DNA of 37,912 nucleotides from Streptomyces bambusae (GCF_020532645.1 NZ_JAJAUZ010000070.1:1-37912), one strand, 5' to 3'. Positions 7,995-16,102 are shown, counted from the first letter of the stretch. Numbers and translations: made by a program. The notes: a model not told the origin generated them from the sequence alone.

Positions 7995-8420
7995 ATGGAT
8001 GATCTTCGCATCAGGACCGCCCGCGCCGACGAGCTGCCCGCCGTCCTCGCCTTCTGGGGCTCGGCCGCCGAGGGCACCAGCATCAGCGATGACCTGGCCG
8101 GGGTCGCCGGCCTGGTCGGGCGCGACCCGGAGGCCCTGCTCCTGGCCGAGCGCGGCGGCGAGCTGGTCGGCACGGTGATCGCCGGCTTCGACGGCTGGCG
8201 ATGCCACCTGTACCGGCTGGCCGTGCACCCCGGCCACCGCCGCAGGGGCGTGGCGACCGCGCTGCTGGCCGCTGCGGAGGAACGGTTCGTCCGGCTGGGC
8301 GGCCGGCGCGGTGACGCCATGGTGCTCAACCGGAACGAGGGAGGCCGGCAGGCCTGGCAGGCTGCCGGCTACCGGCCCGAGGACCACTGGACCCGCTGGG
8401 TCAAGCCGCTGGCGGGCTGA
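7995..8420 (+). CDS. GNAT-family N-acetyltransferase
   Basis: A 141-residue single-domain acetyltransferase. The acetyl-CoA pyrophosphate loop is HPGHRRRGVATALL (motif A, Q/RxxGxG/A form), preceded by the strand LYRLAV. The C-terminal AWQAAGYRPEDHWTRWVK is the common end of RimI-like GNATs. The acceptor (protein, amino sugar, antibiotic) cannot be told. The start chosen is the ATG at 7995, where GNAT homology begins (DLRIRTARADEL). The longer frame adds unrelated residues. No clear ribosome site precedes it, so the start is moderately sure. Confidence 0.9.
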   Translation: MDDLRIRTARADELPAVLAFWGSAAEGTSISDDLAGVAGLVGRDPEALLLAERGGELVGTVIAGFDGWRCHLYRLAVHPGHRRRGVATALLAAAEERFVRLGGRRGDAMVLNRNEGGRQAWQAAGYRPEDHWTRWVKPLAG

Positions 8421-8461
8421 CGCCGCAGGGCCCGGCCCGCACATTCGCTTTGCCCGTCCTT

Positions 8462-8587
8462 TACTCTGTAGGGGACATCCGACCCTTCCTGTGAAAGGTG
8501 TGAGCGTCCGCCCATGGGCGAGCCTCCCAGTACCCGACATCGCGCACGTCGCCTCCCCCTGTCCGATCCTGGGACGGAGGTGAACCG
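8462..8587 (+). promoter_or_regulatory. probable leader of the CNNM gene pair with RBS-masking hairpin
   Basis: A -10-like TACTCT at 8462-8467 would give a leader of about 110 bases. CCTCC at 8552-8556 can pair with GGAGG (8576-8580), the ribosome site of the next gene, and GTCC (8561-8564) with GGAC (8572-8575). A perfect 12-base palindrome CGCCCATGGGCG lies at 8509-8520. No known riboswitch class was recognised. Confidence 0.35.
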
Positions 8588-9961
8588 ATGACCGAAGTGC
8601 TTCTGCTCGTCGTGGCGCTGCTGCTCTGCCTTGCGTGCGGAGTGTTCGTCGCGGCCGAGTTCTCTCTGACCACCGTCGAGCGGGCAGAGCTCGAAGAGGC
8701 CGCGGAGCGCGGCGAGCGGGGTGCCGAGAGCGCCCTCGCCGCCGCCCGGAGCCTGACGTTCCAGCTCTCCGGGGCCCAGCTCGGCATCACGGTGACCGGC
8801 CTGGTGATCGGCATGATCTCCAAGCCCTCGATCGCCGCCCTGCTGGAGCACCCGTTCGCGTCCCTCGGCCTGTCGGCCGGGGCCGCCTCGACCACGGCGC
8901 TGCTCCTCGGCACCGTCCTGTCGACCGTCGTCCTGATGGTCGTCGGCGAGCTGGTGCCGAAGAACTGGGCCATCTCCTCCCCGCTGGCCGTCGCCAAGCG
9001 GGTCGCCGGTGCCCAGCGGGTGTTCAGCCGGGCCTTCGGGCCGCTGATCCGGCACCTGAACAACACCGCGAACCGGATGGTCCGCCGATTCGGCATGGAG
9101 CCGGCGGAGGAACTGGCCTCGGCACGCAGCCCGCAGGAGCTGGTGGCACTGGCCCGGCACTCCGCCAAGGCGGGCGCGCTGGAGAAGGACACCGCCGAGC
9201 TGTTCGTACGCACCCTCAACCTCGCGGACCTCACGGCGGAGAACGTCATGACGCCGCGGGTCCAGGTCACCGCGCTCGACGTGCAGACGACGGCCGAGGA
9301 CGTGGCGAACGCGACGCAGGCCACCGGCCTCTCCCGGTTCCCGGTCTACCGCGGCAGCCTCGACACCGTCGTGGGCACCGTGCACATCAAGGACGTGCTG
9401 GCGCTGCCGGCCGAGGACCGCCACCGGTACCCGGTGTCCCAGCTGCTGCGCGAGCCGCTGCTGGTGCCCGAGTCCCTCACCGTGGACCGGCTCCTGGACC
9501 GCCTCTCCGGCCGCCGGACCATGGCCGTCGTGATCGACGAGTACGGCGGTACGGCCGGCGTGGCCACGCTGGAGGACATCGTCGAGGAGGTCGTCGGCGA
9601 GGTGCGGGACGAGCACGATCCGCACGAGACCCCGGACCTCGCCTCCGCGGGCACGGACGCGAACGGCCGCCGGCTGTACTCCGCGGACGGCTTCGCCCGC
9701 ACCGACCAGCTGGAGCGGATAGGCCTGCGGGTGCCGGACGGCCCGTACGAGACGCTGGCCGGGCTCATCGCGACCGAGCTGGGCCGGATCCCGGCGGTCG
9801 GCGACACGCTGGAGCTGGACGGCTGGCGGCTGGACGTCGTCGACGCCACGGGCCGCCGCGCGGCCCGCGTGCTGCTGCACCTGCCGGTGGACGGCGAGGG
9901 CGCGGCGGGCCCGGGCCTGCCCGAGACGACGGACGAGCCGGAGACGGAGCAGGGCCGATGA
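8588..9961 (+). CDS. CNNM/CBS/CorC-type membrane protein (hemolysin C family)
   Basis: A 457-residue inner-membrane protein. Residues 1 to about 190 form the CNNM (DUF21) domain with several hydrophobic helices and the conserved AAEFSLTTVERAELEE and GELVPKNWAIS motifs. Residues about 215-335 contain a CBS pair (NVMTPRVQVTALDV, then SRFPVYRG, and TMAVVIDEYGGTAGVATLEDIVEEVVGE). The C-terminal 100 residues are the CorC_HlyC domain (GRRLYSADGFARTD through WRLDVVDATGRRAARVLL). Bacterial CNNM proteins such as CorC act as Na+-coupled Mg2+ exporters, so metal export is likely here. 'Hemolysin' is a historical label. The next gene overlaps by 4 bases (ATGA) and encodes a paralogue. Confidence 0.92.
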   Translation: MTEVLLLVVALLLCLACGVFVAAEFSLTTVERAELEEAAERGERGAESALAAARSLTFQLSGAQLGITVTGLVIGMISKPSIAALLEHPFASLGLSAGAASTTALLLGTVLSTVVLMVVGELVPKNWAISSPLAVAKRVAGAQRVFSRAFGPLIRHLNNTANRMVRRFGMEPAEELASARSPQELVALARHSAKAGALEKDTAELFVRTLNLADLTAENVMTPRVQVTALDVQTTAEDVANATQATGLSRFPVYRGSLDTVVGTVHIKDVLALPAEDRHRYPVSQLLREPLLVPESLTVDRLLDRLSGRRTMAVVIDEYGGTAGVATLEDIVEEVVGEVRDEHDPHETPDLASAGTDANGRRLYSADGFARTDQLERIGLRVPDGPYETLAGLIATELGRIPAVGDTLELDGWRLDVVDATGRRAARVLLHLPVDGEGAAGPGLPETTDEPETEQGR

Positions 9962-10977
9962 CCGCGATCCAATTGCTGATCGGCCTGGCGACCCTGGTCG
10001 TCAACGCCTTCTTCGTCGGCGCGGAGTTCGCGCTGATCTCGGTGCGGCGCAGCCAGATCGAGCCGAGCGCCGAACGCGGCGACCGGCGCGCGCGCAGCGT
10101 CCTGTGGGGCCTGGAGCACGTGTCCGCGCTGATGGCGGCGGCCCAGCTGGGCATCACGCTGTGCACCCTGGTGCTCGGCGTGGTGGCCGAACCGGCCATC
10201 GCCCACCTGCTCACCCCGCTGTTCGACCTGGTCGGCGTGCCGGAGGGGCTCACCCACGCGATCTCGTTCGTGGTGGCCCTGGCCCTCGCGACGTACCTGC
10301 ACATGCTGCTGGGCGAGATGGTCCCGAAGAACGTCGCGCTGTCCGAGCCGGTGCGCACCGCGCTCCTGCTCGGCCCGCCGCTGGTCACCCTGACCCGGGC
10401 CCTGAAGCCGGTGATCTTCGCGATCAACGCCTTCGCCAACACGCTGCTGAAGCTGCTGCGCGTCGAGGTCAAGGACGAGGTGTCCGCGACGTTCTCGGAC
10501 GACGAGCTGGCCCGCATCGTGAAGGACTCCAGCGACGCGGGGCTGATCGACGGCCGGGCGAGCGAGCGCCTGCACGACGCCCTGGAGCTGGGCCGCCGGC
10601 CGGTGGCCGACGTGGTACTGCCCGCGGACCGGGTGGTCGTCGCCCGGCAGGGGGTCACCCCGGCCGGCCTGGAACGGCTGTCGGCCTCGTCCGGCTACTC
10701 CCGCTTCCCGGTCGTCGACGAGCAGCGCGGCATCCTCGGCTACCTGCACGTCAAGGACACTCTCGACGCACTGGACCGGGACGAGCCGTTCCCGGTGTCC
10801 GCCCTGCGGCCGATCGCCCAGGTGCGGGCCGAGACCCCGCTGGACGACGTGCTGACCGCCATGCGGCGCAGCCGGACCCACCTGGCCGCGGTGCTCGGCG
10901 CCGACGGCGCCCTGGCGGGCCTGGTGACCATGGAGGACGTCCTGCGGGAGCTGTTCGGCAAACCGGCCGCCGCATGA
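9958..10977 (+). CDS. CNNM/CBS membrane protein lacking the CorC_HlyC domain
   Basis: A 339-residue paralogue of the preceding protein. The CNNM domain (AEFALISVRRSQIE, GEMVPKNVALSEP) and CBS pair (SRFPVVDEQRGILGYLHVKD, then VLGADGALAGLVTMEDVLRELFG) are clear. The protein ends right after the second CBS motif, so the C-terminal CorC_HlyC domain of its neighbour is absent. The ATG overlaps the upstream TGA (ATGA), implying coupled translation and probably a heteromeric or balanced pair of metal transporters. It is intact and well conserved, so the shorter form looks natural rather than a truncation. Confidence 0.92.
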   Translation: MTAIQLLIGLATLVVNAFFVGAEFALISVRRSQIEPSAERGDRRARSVLWGLEHVSALMAAAQLGITLCTLVLGVVAEPAIAHLLTPLFDLVGVPEGLTHAISFVVALALATYLHMLLGEMVPKNVALSEPVRTALLLGPPLVTLTRALKPVIFAINAFANTLLKLLRVEVKDEVSATFSDDELARIVKDSSDAGLIDGRASERLHDALELGRRPVADVVLPADRVVVARQGVTPAGLERLSASSGYSRFPVVDEQRGILGYLHVKDTLDALDRDEPFPVSALRPIAQVRAETPLDDVLTAMRRSRTHLAAVLGADGALAGLVTMEDVLRELFGKPAAA

Positions 10978-11020
10978 CCGCCGCGCGGTTCCCGGCCTCC
11001 ACAGGTCGCGAACCGCGCGG

Positions 11021-11026
11021 TAACAT
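11021..11026 (+). promoter_or_regulatory. candidate -10 element for the SGNH hydrolase gene
   Basis: TAACAT sits 9 bases before the ATG at 11036, and no AGGAG-like site intervenes. This spacing suits transcription starting at or just before the start codon (leaderless). The -35 (TCCACA, 17 bases upstream) is weak. Confidence 0.4.
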
Positions 11027-11035
11027 CGCTCCGCC

Positions 11036-11815
11036 ATGGAGATGAATGCGTCGTACACCAGTCTCGTCGCGGTCGGGGACTCCTTCACCGAAGGAATGTC
11101 CGACCGCCTGCCGGACGGCTCCTACCGGGGCTGGGCCGATCTGCTCGCCGCGCGGCTCGCCGCGCGCGAACCCGGCTTCCGCTACGCGAACCTCGCGGTC
11201 CGCGGCAAGCTGATCGGGCAGATCGTCGAGGAACAGGTCGACGCGGCGGCCGCAATGAAGCCCGACGTCATCACGCTGGTCGGCGGGCTCAACGACACGC
11301 TCCGGCCCAAGTGCGACATGGGCCGGGTGCGTGGCCTCCTGGAAGAGGCCGTGGAACGCCTCGCCCCGGCCTGCGGCCGGCTCGTCCTGATGCGCTCACC
11401 GGGTCGCGAGGGCCCGGTGATGGAGCGCTTCAAGCCCCGGATGGAGGAGCTCTTCTCCGTCATCGACGAGCTGGCCCGCCGGCACGACGCCCTCGTCGTG
11501 GACCTGTACGGCGCTCCCGTCCTCGCCGACCCCCGGCTCTGGGACGTGGACCGGCTGCACCTGACGGCCGAGGGCCACCACAGGGTCTCGGAAGCGGTCT
11601 GGCAGACCCTGGGCCTCCCGCCGGAGGACGACTGGCGCGCCGCCCTCCCCGCTCCGCAGCCCCAGGCCTGGGCCGCCCGCCGGACCAGCGACCTGCGTTT
11701 CGCCCGGGAGCACCTCTTCCCGTGGATCGGCCGCCGCCTCACCGGCCGCTCCTCGGGCGACGGCCTCCCCGCCAAGCGCCCCGAGCTGCTGCCCTATGAG
11801 ACGCCGCTCTCGTAG
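11036..11815 (+). CDS. SGNH/GDSL-family hydrolase
   Basis: A 259-residue esterase-like protein. Block I is VAVGDSFTEG with the nucleophile serine at residue 17. Block II glycine appears in LAVRGKLIG, block III is GGLND (asparagine of the oxyanion hole), and block V is DRLHLTAEGHH with the catalytic Asp-His pair. No signal peptide or membrane helix is visible, so it is probably cytosolic. The C-terminal 60 residues after the fold (APQPQAWAARRTSDLRF onward) are basic and Pro-rich. Actinobacterial relatives are annotated only as GDSL-like lipases/acylhydrolases. The natural substrate is unknown. An alternative ATG lies two codons downstream. Confidence 0.9.
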   Translation: MEMNASYTSLVAVGDSFTEGMSDRLPDGSYRGWADLLAARLAAREPGFRYANLAVRGKLIGQIVEEQVDAAAAMKPDVITLVGGLNDTLRPKCDMGRVRGLLEEAVERLAPACGRLVLMRSPGREGPVMERFKPRMEELFSVIDELARRHDALVVDLYGAPVLADPRLWDVDRLHLTAEGHHRVSEAVWQTLGLPPEDDWRAALPAPQPQAWAARRTSDLRFAREHLFPWIGRRLTGRSSGDGLPAKRPELLPYETPLS

Positions 11816-11860
11816 CTAGCCACAAACAGGGGCGGGGCGCTGGCCTGCGTGAATCGACAG

Positions 11861-11866
11861 TAGAAT
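11861..11866 (+). promoter_or_regulatory. candidate -10 element of purB, leaderless start
   Basis: TAGAAT ends 8 bases before the GTG start of purB at 11875, and no Shine-Dalgarno sequence lies between. The layout fits a transcript that begins at the GTG itself. Confidence 0.5.
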
Positions 11867-11874
11867 CCGTACAC

Positions 11875-13308
11875 GTGACAGCCAAGCCCCGCATCCCCAA
11901 TGTCCTGGCCGGCCGCTACGCCTCCGCGGAGCTCGCCGTCCTGTGGTCCCCCGAGTACAAGGTGACGCTGGAGCGTCGGCTGTGGCTCGCCGTGCTGCGT
12001 GCCCAGAAGGACCTCGGCATCGACGTCCCGGACGCGGCCCTCGCCGACTACGAGCGCGTCCTGGAGCAGGTCGACCTCGCGTCCATCGCCGAGCGCGAGA
12101 AGGTCACCCGCCACGACGTGAAGGCCCGCATCGAGGAGTTCAACGCCCTCGCCGGCCACGAGCACGTCCACAAGGGCATGACCTCCCGCGACCTGACCGA
12201 GAACGTCGAGCAGCTGCAGATCCGGCTCTCACTGGAGCTGGTCCGCGACCGCACGGTCGCCGTCCTCGCCCGCACCGGCAAGCTGGCCGGGGAGTACGCC
12301 GAGCTGGTCATGGCCGGCCGCTCCCACAACGTGGCCGCCCAGGCCACCACGCTGGGCAAGCGCTTCGCCACCGCCGCCGACGAGCTGCTGGTCGCCTACG
12401 GCCGCCTCGAGGACCTCCTGAACCGCTACCCGCTGCGCGGCATCAAGGGCCCGGTCGGCACCTCGCAGGACATGCTCGACCTGCTCGGCGGCGACGCCGC
12501 GAAGCTCGCCGATCTGGAGCAGCGCATCGCCGCCCACCTGGGCTTCGCGCAGGCCTTCACCTCCGTCGGCCAGGTCTACCCCCGTTCTCTCGACTACGAC
12601 GTGGTCACCGCGCTGGTGCAGCTGGCCGCGGCCCCGTCCTCGGTGGCGAAGACGATCCGCCTGATGGCCGGCCACGAGCTGGTCACCGAGGGCTTCAAGC
12701 CCGGCCAGGTCGGCTCCTCCGCCATGCCGCACAAGATGAACACCCGCTCCTGCGAGCGCGTGAACGGCCTCATGGTCATCCTCCGCGGCTACGCCTCGAT
12801 GACCGGCGAGCTGGCCGGCGACCAGTGGAACGAGGGCGACGTGTCCTGCTCCGTGGTCCGCCGGGTCGCGCTGCCCGACGCCTTCTTCGCCTTCGACGGC
12901 CTGCTGGAGACCTTCCTGACGGTCCTCGACGAGTTCGGCGCCTTCCCCGCCGTCGTGGCCCGCGAACTCGACCGCTACCTCCCCTTCCTCGCCACCACCA
13001 AGGTCCTCATGGGCGCCGTCCGCGCCGGTGTCGGCCGCGAGGTCGCCCACGAGGCGATCAAGGAGCACGCGGTGGCCTCCGCTCTCGCGATGCGCGAGCA
13101 GGGCGCCGAGCGCAACGAACTGCTCGACAAGCTCGCCGCCGACGACCGCATCCCGCTCGACCGCGCCCAGCTGGACGGTCTGATGGCCGACAAGCTCTCC
13201 TTCACCGGCGCGGCCGGCGACCAGGTCGCCACCGTGGTCGCCCGCATCGAGGAGATCGCCAAGCAGCACCCGGAGGCCGCCGGGTACACGCCGGGGTCGA
13301 TCCTCTGA
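11875..13308 (+). CDS. purB: adenylosuccinate lyase
   Basis: A 477-residue fumarase/aspartase-superfamily enzyme. It acts twice in purine synthesis: cleaving SAICAR to AICAR, and adenylosuccinate to AMP, each releasing fumarate. The superfamily signature is GSSAMPHKMN (about residues 280-289, with the catalytic serine in the mobile loop). The second conserved histidine lies in AGRSHNVAAQATT, and the N-terminal RYASAELAVLWSPEYK is typical of actinobacterial PurB. The GTG start lacks a ribosome site and lies just after a TAGAAT -10 box. Its stop overlaps the probable start of the mug gene. Confidence 0.96.
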   Translation: MTAKPRIPNVLAGRYASAELAVLWSPEYKVTLERRLWLAVLRAQKDLGIDVPDAALADYERVLEQVDLASIAEREKVTRHDVKARIEEFNALAGHEHVHKGMTSRDLTENVEQLQIRLSLELVRDRTVAVLARTGKLAGEYAELVMAGRSHNVAAQATTLGKRFATAADELLVAYGRLEDLLNRYPLRGIKGPVGTSQDMLDLLGGDAAKLADLEQRIAAHLGFAQAFTSVGQVYPRSLDYDVVTALVQLAAAPSSVAKTIRLMAGHELVTEGFKPGQVGSSAMPHKMNTRSCERVNGLMVILRGYASMTGELAGDQWNEGDVSCSVVRRVALPDAFFAFDGLLETFLTVLDEFGAFPAVVARELDRYLPFLATTKVLMGAVRAGVGREVAHEAIKEHAVASALAMREQGAERNELLDKLAADDRIPLDRAQLDGLMADKLSFTGAAGDQVATVVARIEEIAKQHPEAAGYTPGSIL

Positions 13309-13853
13309 GTCCCGAGGAGCTCTCCGCCGCCCGTGACCGCGTCCTCCCGGACGTGGTCGCGGGCGGTCTTCGCGTGCTGTTCTGCGGTATCAATCCGGGT
13401 CTCCTCTCCGCCGCGACGGGCCACCACTTCGCCCGCCCCGGCAACCGTTTCTGGCCGGTCCTCCACCTGTCCGGCTTCACGCCGCGCCGGCTGGCCCCGG
13501 CCGAGCAGGAGGAACTCCTCTCGTACGGCCTCGGCATCACCAACGTGGTGGCCCGGGCCACGGCCCGCGCCGACGAACTGACCGCCGAGGAGTTCCGCGA
13601 AGGCGGCCGGATCCTGACCGCGAAGGTGGAGCAGCTCCAGCCGGCATGGCTGGCCGTGGTGGGCGTGACCGCGTACCGCACCGTCTTCGGCGAGCGCCGG
13701 GCCCGGATCGGGCCGCAGGAGCGGACGATCGGCGCCACCCGCATCTGGGCCCTGCCCAACCCCAGCGGCCTCAATGCCCACTGGACCGCCGCCTCGATGG
13801 CCGAGGAGTACGCCCGTCTGCGTTCGGCCGCTACGGCGGATCCACCACGGTGA
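13305..13853 (+). CDS. mug: G/U mismatch-specific uracil/thymine DNA glycosylase (Mug family)
   Basis: A protein of about 182 residues. The Mug/TDG active-site motif is seen as FCGINPGLLSAATGHHFARP, with the water-binding Asn in GINPG, followed by GNRFWPVLHLSGF. The mismatch-wedge motif is NPSGLNAHW near the C-terminus. Mug enzymes remove uracil, ethenocytosine or thymine mispaired with G. No ATG exists near the domain start. I place the start at CTG 13305, which overlaps the purB stop and gives the family's usual SPEEL-type N-terminus. GTG at 13353 is the alternative and would shorten the protein by 16 residues. Overlap with purB suggests coupled translation. Confidence 0.85.
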   Translation: MSPEELSAARDRVLPDVVAGGLRVLFCGINPGLLSAATGHHFARPGNRFWPVLHLSGFTPRRLAPAEQEELLSYGLGITNVVARATARADELTAEEFREGGRILTAKVEQLQPAWLAVVGVTAYRTVFGERRARIGPQERTIGATRIWALPNPSGLNAHWTAASMAEEYARLRSAATADPPR

Positions 13854-14262
13854 CCGCCGCCAGCAGAACCCGGGGCTGTCCGGTCCCCCACTGAGCGGCA
13901 CAGAGCACCAGCCACCGCTCCTCGACCCGCCACAGGTGCACGTGGTCGGTGACGCTGCACACCGTGAGCCACGGCTCCGGTATCTCCCCCTCTCCTGTGG
14001 TCCGTCCGCGCAGGGTGCCGACGGCGAAGACCTGTGGGTCGCCCCACCGCGCCGTCAGCGCCTCTTCCAGCGCGGTGTACTCCGCTGACACCTGCTCTGC
14101 CTGCTCCGCCTCTGCCGCCGGGTCCTCCTGCTCGGCGGAGTGACCCAGGGCGGCGAGGTGGTAGCCGGGACCGCTCCACGCCTCCCCCGAGCCGTCGCGC
14201 ACGTCGGCGAACTCGCTCGTGCGCAGCCGTTCGATCGTGTCGAGATGCAGTGCGGTGGTCAT
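13831..14262 (-). CDS. hypothetical protein, convergent with mug
   Basis: A 143-residue acidic protein I do not recognise. It has no signal peptide or membrane segment. The N-terminal third is variable and acidic (an EQEDPAAEAEQAEQ stretch around residues 43-60). The C-terminal half alternates strands rich in Trp and Val (WLTVCSVTDHVHLWRVEERWLVLCAAQW), suggesting a small beta-rich or alpha+beta cytosolic domain. Its 3' end overlaps the 3' end of mug by 23 bases on the opposite strand. Codon use is like the neighbours, which supports a real gene. Confidence 0.7.
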   Translation of the reverse strand: MTTALHLDTIERLRTSEFADVRDGSGEAWSGPGYHLAALGHSAEQEDPAAEAEQAEQVSAEYTALEEALTARWGDPQVFAVGTLRGRTTGEGEIPEPWLTVCSVTDHVHLWRVEERWLVLCAAQWGTGQPRVLLAAVTVVDPP

Positions 14263-14302
14263 GCCGTCAGTAAACCCGCCGGCACTGACAACTGGTCTGC
14301 CA

Positions 14303-15064
14303 TCAGGCGTCGCGTCGCCGGAGGGCGGCCCACCCCGCGGCCAGCGCGGCCACCGCCCACAGCGCCGTCACCGCAAGGCCGGCCCAAGGACCCAGCGAAC
14401 CCTGCGGGTCCTGCTGGAGGACGAGCTGCCCGGCCCGGTCGGGCAGGTACTGGGCTGCACCGCCGGCCATGTCCCCGATGATGAACGACACGATGAGGAT
14501 GAAGGGTATGAGCAGGCTGAGAACGGCCACTCCGCTGCGCAGCAGCGCCGTCAGGCCGGCCGCGAGCAAGGCCATCAGTGCCAGGTAGATCCCGCCGCCG
14601 ACGGTCGCGCGCAGCGCTCCCTCGTCGCCCAGTCCGATGGCCTGGGAGCCCATGAGCGCCTGGCCGCCGAGGAAGGACACGAAGGTCGCGGCCTGACCGA
14701 GGAGTAGGGCTGCGAAGCCCAGGACTCCGATCTTCGAAAGGAAGAACCGGGTGCGGTCCGGTACGGCGGTGAGGCTGGTGCGCAGCGCGCCGTTGTGGAA
14801 CTCCGCGGCAAGCGTGGTCGTGCCGAAGGCGATCGCGGCTATCTGACCGAAGTTCAGGGCGTAGAAGGCCCCCGACAGCCGGTCGGGGCCGAGGCTGTCC
14901 GCCTCGTCCTGCCCCACCGTGGCGCCCACGAGGAGGCTGATGGCGACGGTGACGAGGGGTATGGACAGCAGGGAGCCGAACGAGGCCCGGACGGACCGTA
15001 TTTTGATCCACTCGGCGTGGAGAACGGGCCTGACGGGCAGGGCGGTGGTGGCGCTCATGGTCAT
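14303..15064 (-). CDS. ABC transporter permease (ABC-2 type)
   Basis: A 253-residue membrane protein with about six hydrophobic helices. The N-terminal AEWIKIRSVRASFGSLLSIPLV and the EFHNGALRTSLTAVPDRTRFFLSKIGV loop are hallmarks of actinobacterial ABC-2/ABC3-like permeases that work with a separate ATPase. The start ATG overlaps the stop of the ATPase gene (ATGA at 15061-15064), so the pair is translationally coupled. Together they probably export a drug, peptide or lipid. The divergent two-component system suggests the exporter is induced by a signal at the cell envelope. Substrate is unknown. Confidence 0.9.
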   Translation of the reverse strand: MTMSATTALPVRPVLHAEWIKIRSVRASFGSLLSIPLVTVAISLLVGATVGQDEADSLGPDRLSGAFYALNFGQIAAIAFGTTTLAAEFHNGALRTSLTAVPDRTRFFLSKIGVLGFAALLLGQAATFVSFLGGQALMGSQAIGLGDEGALRATVGGGIYLALMALLAAGLTALLRSGVAVLSLLIPFILIVSFIIGDMAGGAAQYLPDRAGQLVLQQDPQGSLGPWAGLAVTALWAVAALAAGWAALRRRDA

Positions 15065-15993
15065 GCCTCCTGACGGACGGACGGGGCGGTGGATGCGAAG
15101 GGGGTGTCGGCGGCGGTCAGGTCGAGGTAGGCCTGTTCCAGCGAAGCCCGCTCGTCCGCGAGCCCCAGGAGGGGAATCCCCTCGCGGGCGGCGAGTGCGC
15201 CGACTTCTTCGGCACGGATGCCGTCGACGGTCCATCCCGTGTCGCCGGCGTCGAGCAGCAGGCGGCCCTCGCGGCCGAGCAGCGTGCGCAGCCGCTCGGG
15301 TTCGGTGGTGCGTATGCGGACCCGGGCCCTGCTGTGCGCATCGATGAAGTCGTTCATCGGCAGGTCGGCGAGCAGTCGGCCACGGCCGAGGATGACCAGG
15401 TGGTCAGCCGTGGCCGCGGTCTCCGCCATCAGGTGACTGGACACGAGGACCGTCCGGCCTTCCGAGGCGAGGCGGCGCATCAGCTCGCGGATCCAGATGA
15501 TGCCCTCAGGGTCCAGGCCGTTGGCCGGCTCGTCCAGCATCAGGACCGCGGGGTCGCCGAGGAGGGCTGCCGCGATGCCCAGGCGCTGGCGCATCCCGAG
15601 GGAGAAGGTCTTGATGCGCTTGCGCGCCGCCGAGGCGATGCCCGTCTCCTCCAGCACCCGGTCGACCCGGTCCCTGGGGAGCCGGTTGCCGACCGCGAGG
15701 GCCAGCAGGTGGTCCCGGGCGGTGCGGGAGCCGTGTGCCGCCTGGGGGTCGAGGAGCGCCCCCACTTCCCGCAGCGGGTGGGTGAAGCTCGTGTAGCGGC
15801 GGCCGCCGATGGTCGCCGTGCCCGAGGTGACTCGGTCGAGGCCGAGGACCAGCCTCATGGTCGTGGACTTGCCAGCGCCGTTGGGTCCGAGGAATCCGGT
15901 GACCCGGCCGGGCCGGACGGTGAACGACAGCCCGTCGACAGCCCGGGTCGAGCCGTACTGCTTGGTGAGTTCGTGGATCTCGATGCTCTTCAT
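15061..15993 (-). CDS. ABC transporter ATP-binding protein (DrrA/CcmA type)
   Basis: A 310-residue ATPase. Walker A is GPNGAGKST (about residues 37-45), the Q-loop region follows as GALLDPQAAHGSRTARDHLL, the ABC signature is FSLGMRQRLGIAAAL, Walker B is LMLDEPANGLDPEG, and the switch histidine is in VSSHLMAE. A C-terminal domain of about 90 residues (DUF4162-like) follows, as in drug-export ATPases such as DrrA. The ATG at 15993 begins the normal MKSIEIHELTKQYG start. A longer frame adds non-coding-like sequence. It is divergent from the sensor kinase gene. Confidence 0.93.
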   Translation of the reverse strand: MKSIEIHELTKQYGSTRAVDGLSFTVRPGRVTGFLGPNGAGKSTTMRLVLGLDRVTSGTATIGGRRYTSFTHPLREVGALLDPQAAHGSRTARDHLLALAVGNRLPRDRVDRVLEETGIASAARKRIKTFSLGMRQRLGIAAALLGDPAVLMLDEPANGLDPEGIIWIRELMRRLASEGRTVLVSSHLMAETAATADHLVILGRGRLLADLPMNDFIDAHSRARVRIRTTEPERLRTLLGREGRLLLDAGDTGWTVDGIRAEEVGALAAREGIPLLGLADERASLEQAYLDLTAADTPFASTAPSVRQEA

Positions 15994-16029
15994 GGCTCCA
16001 AGGCTGGCTTTCGCCTCCGGGTCACTTCC

Positions 16030-16073
16030 TCCCCCGCCCGGGGGGATCGTCTCCCCCGTGCGGGGGAGACGAT
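16030..16073. promoter_or_regulatory. tandem palindromic operator between ABC exporter and two-component genes
   Basis: Two related dyads lie side by side. The first is TCCCCC-GCCCG-GGGGGA at 16030-16046. The second contains TCCCCCGTGCGGGGGA and extends to perfect 12-base arms around GTGC at 16046-16073. Their centres are about 21.5 bases apart, two turns of helix, a spacing suited to two bound dimers. The position, 37 bases before the ATPase gene and 29 before the kinase gene, points to the NarL-type regulator encoded at 17289 as the binding protein. Confidence 0.65.
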
Positions 16074-16102
16074 GCCGATCACCTGGCTGGCACGATGGCG
16101 CC

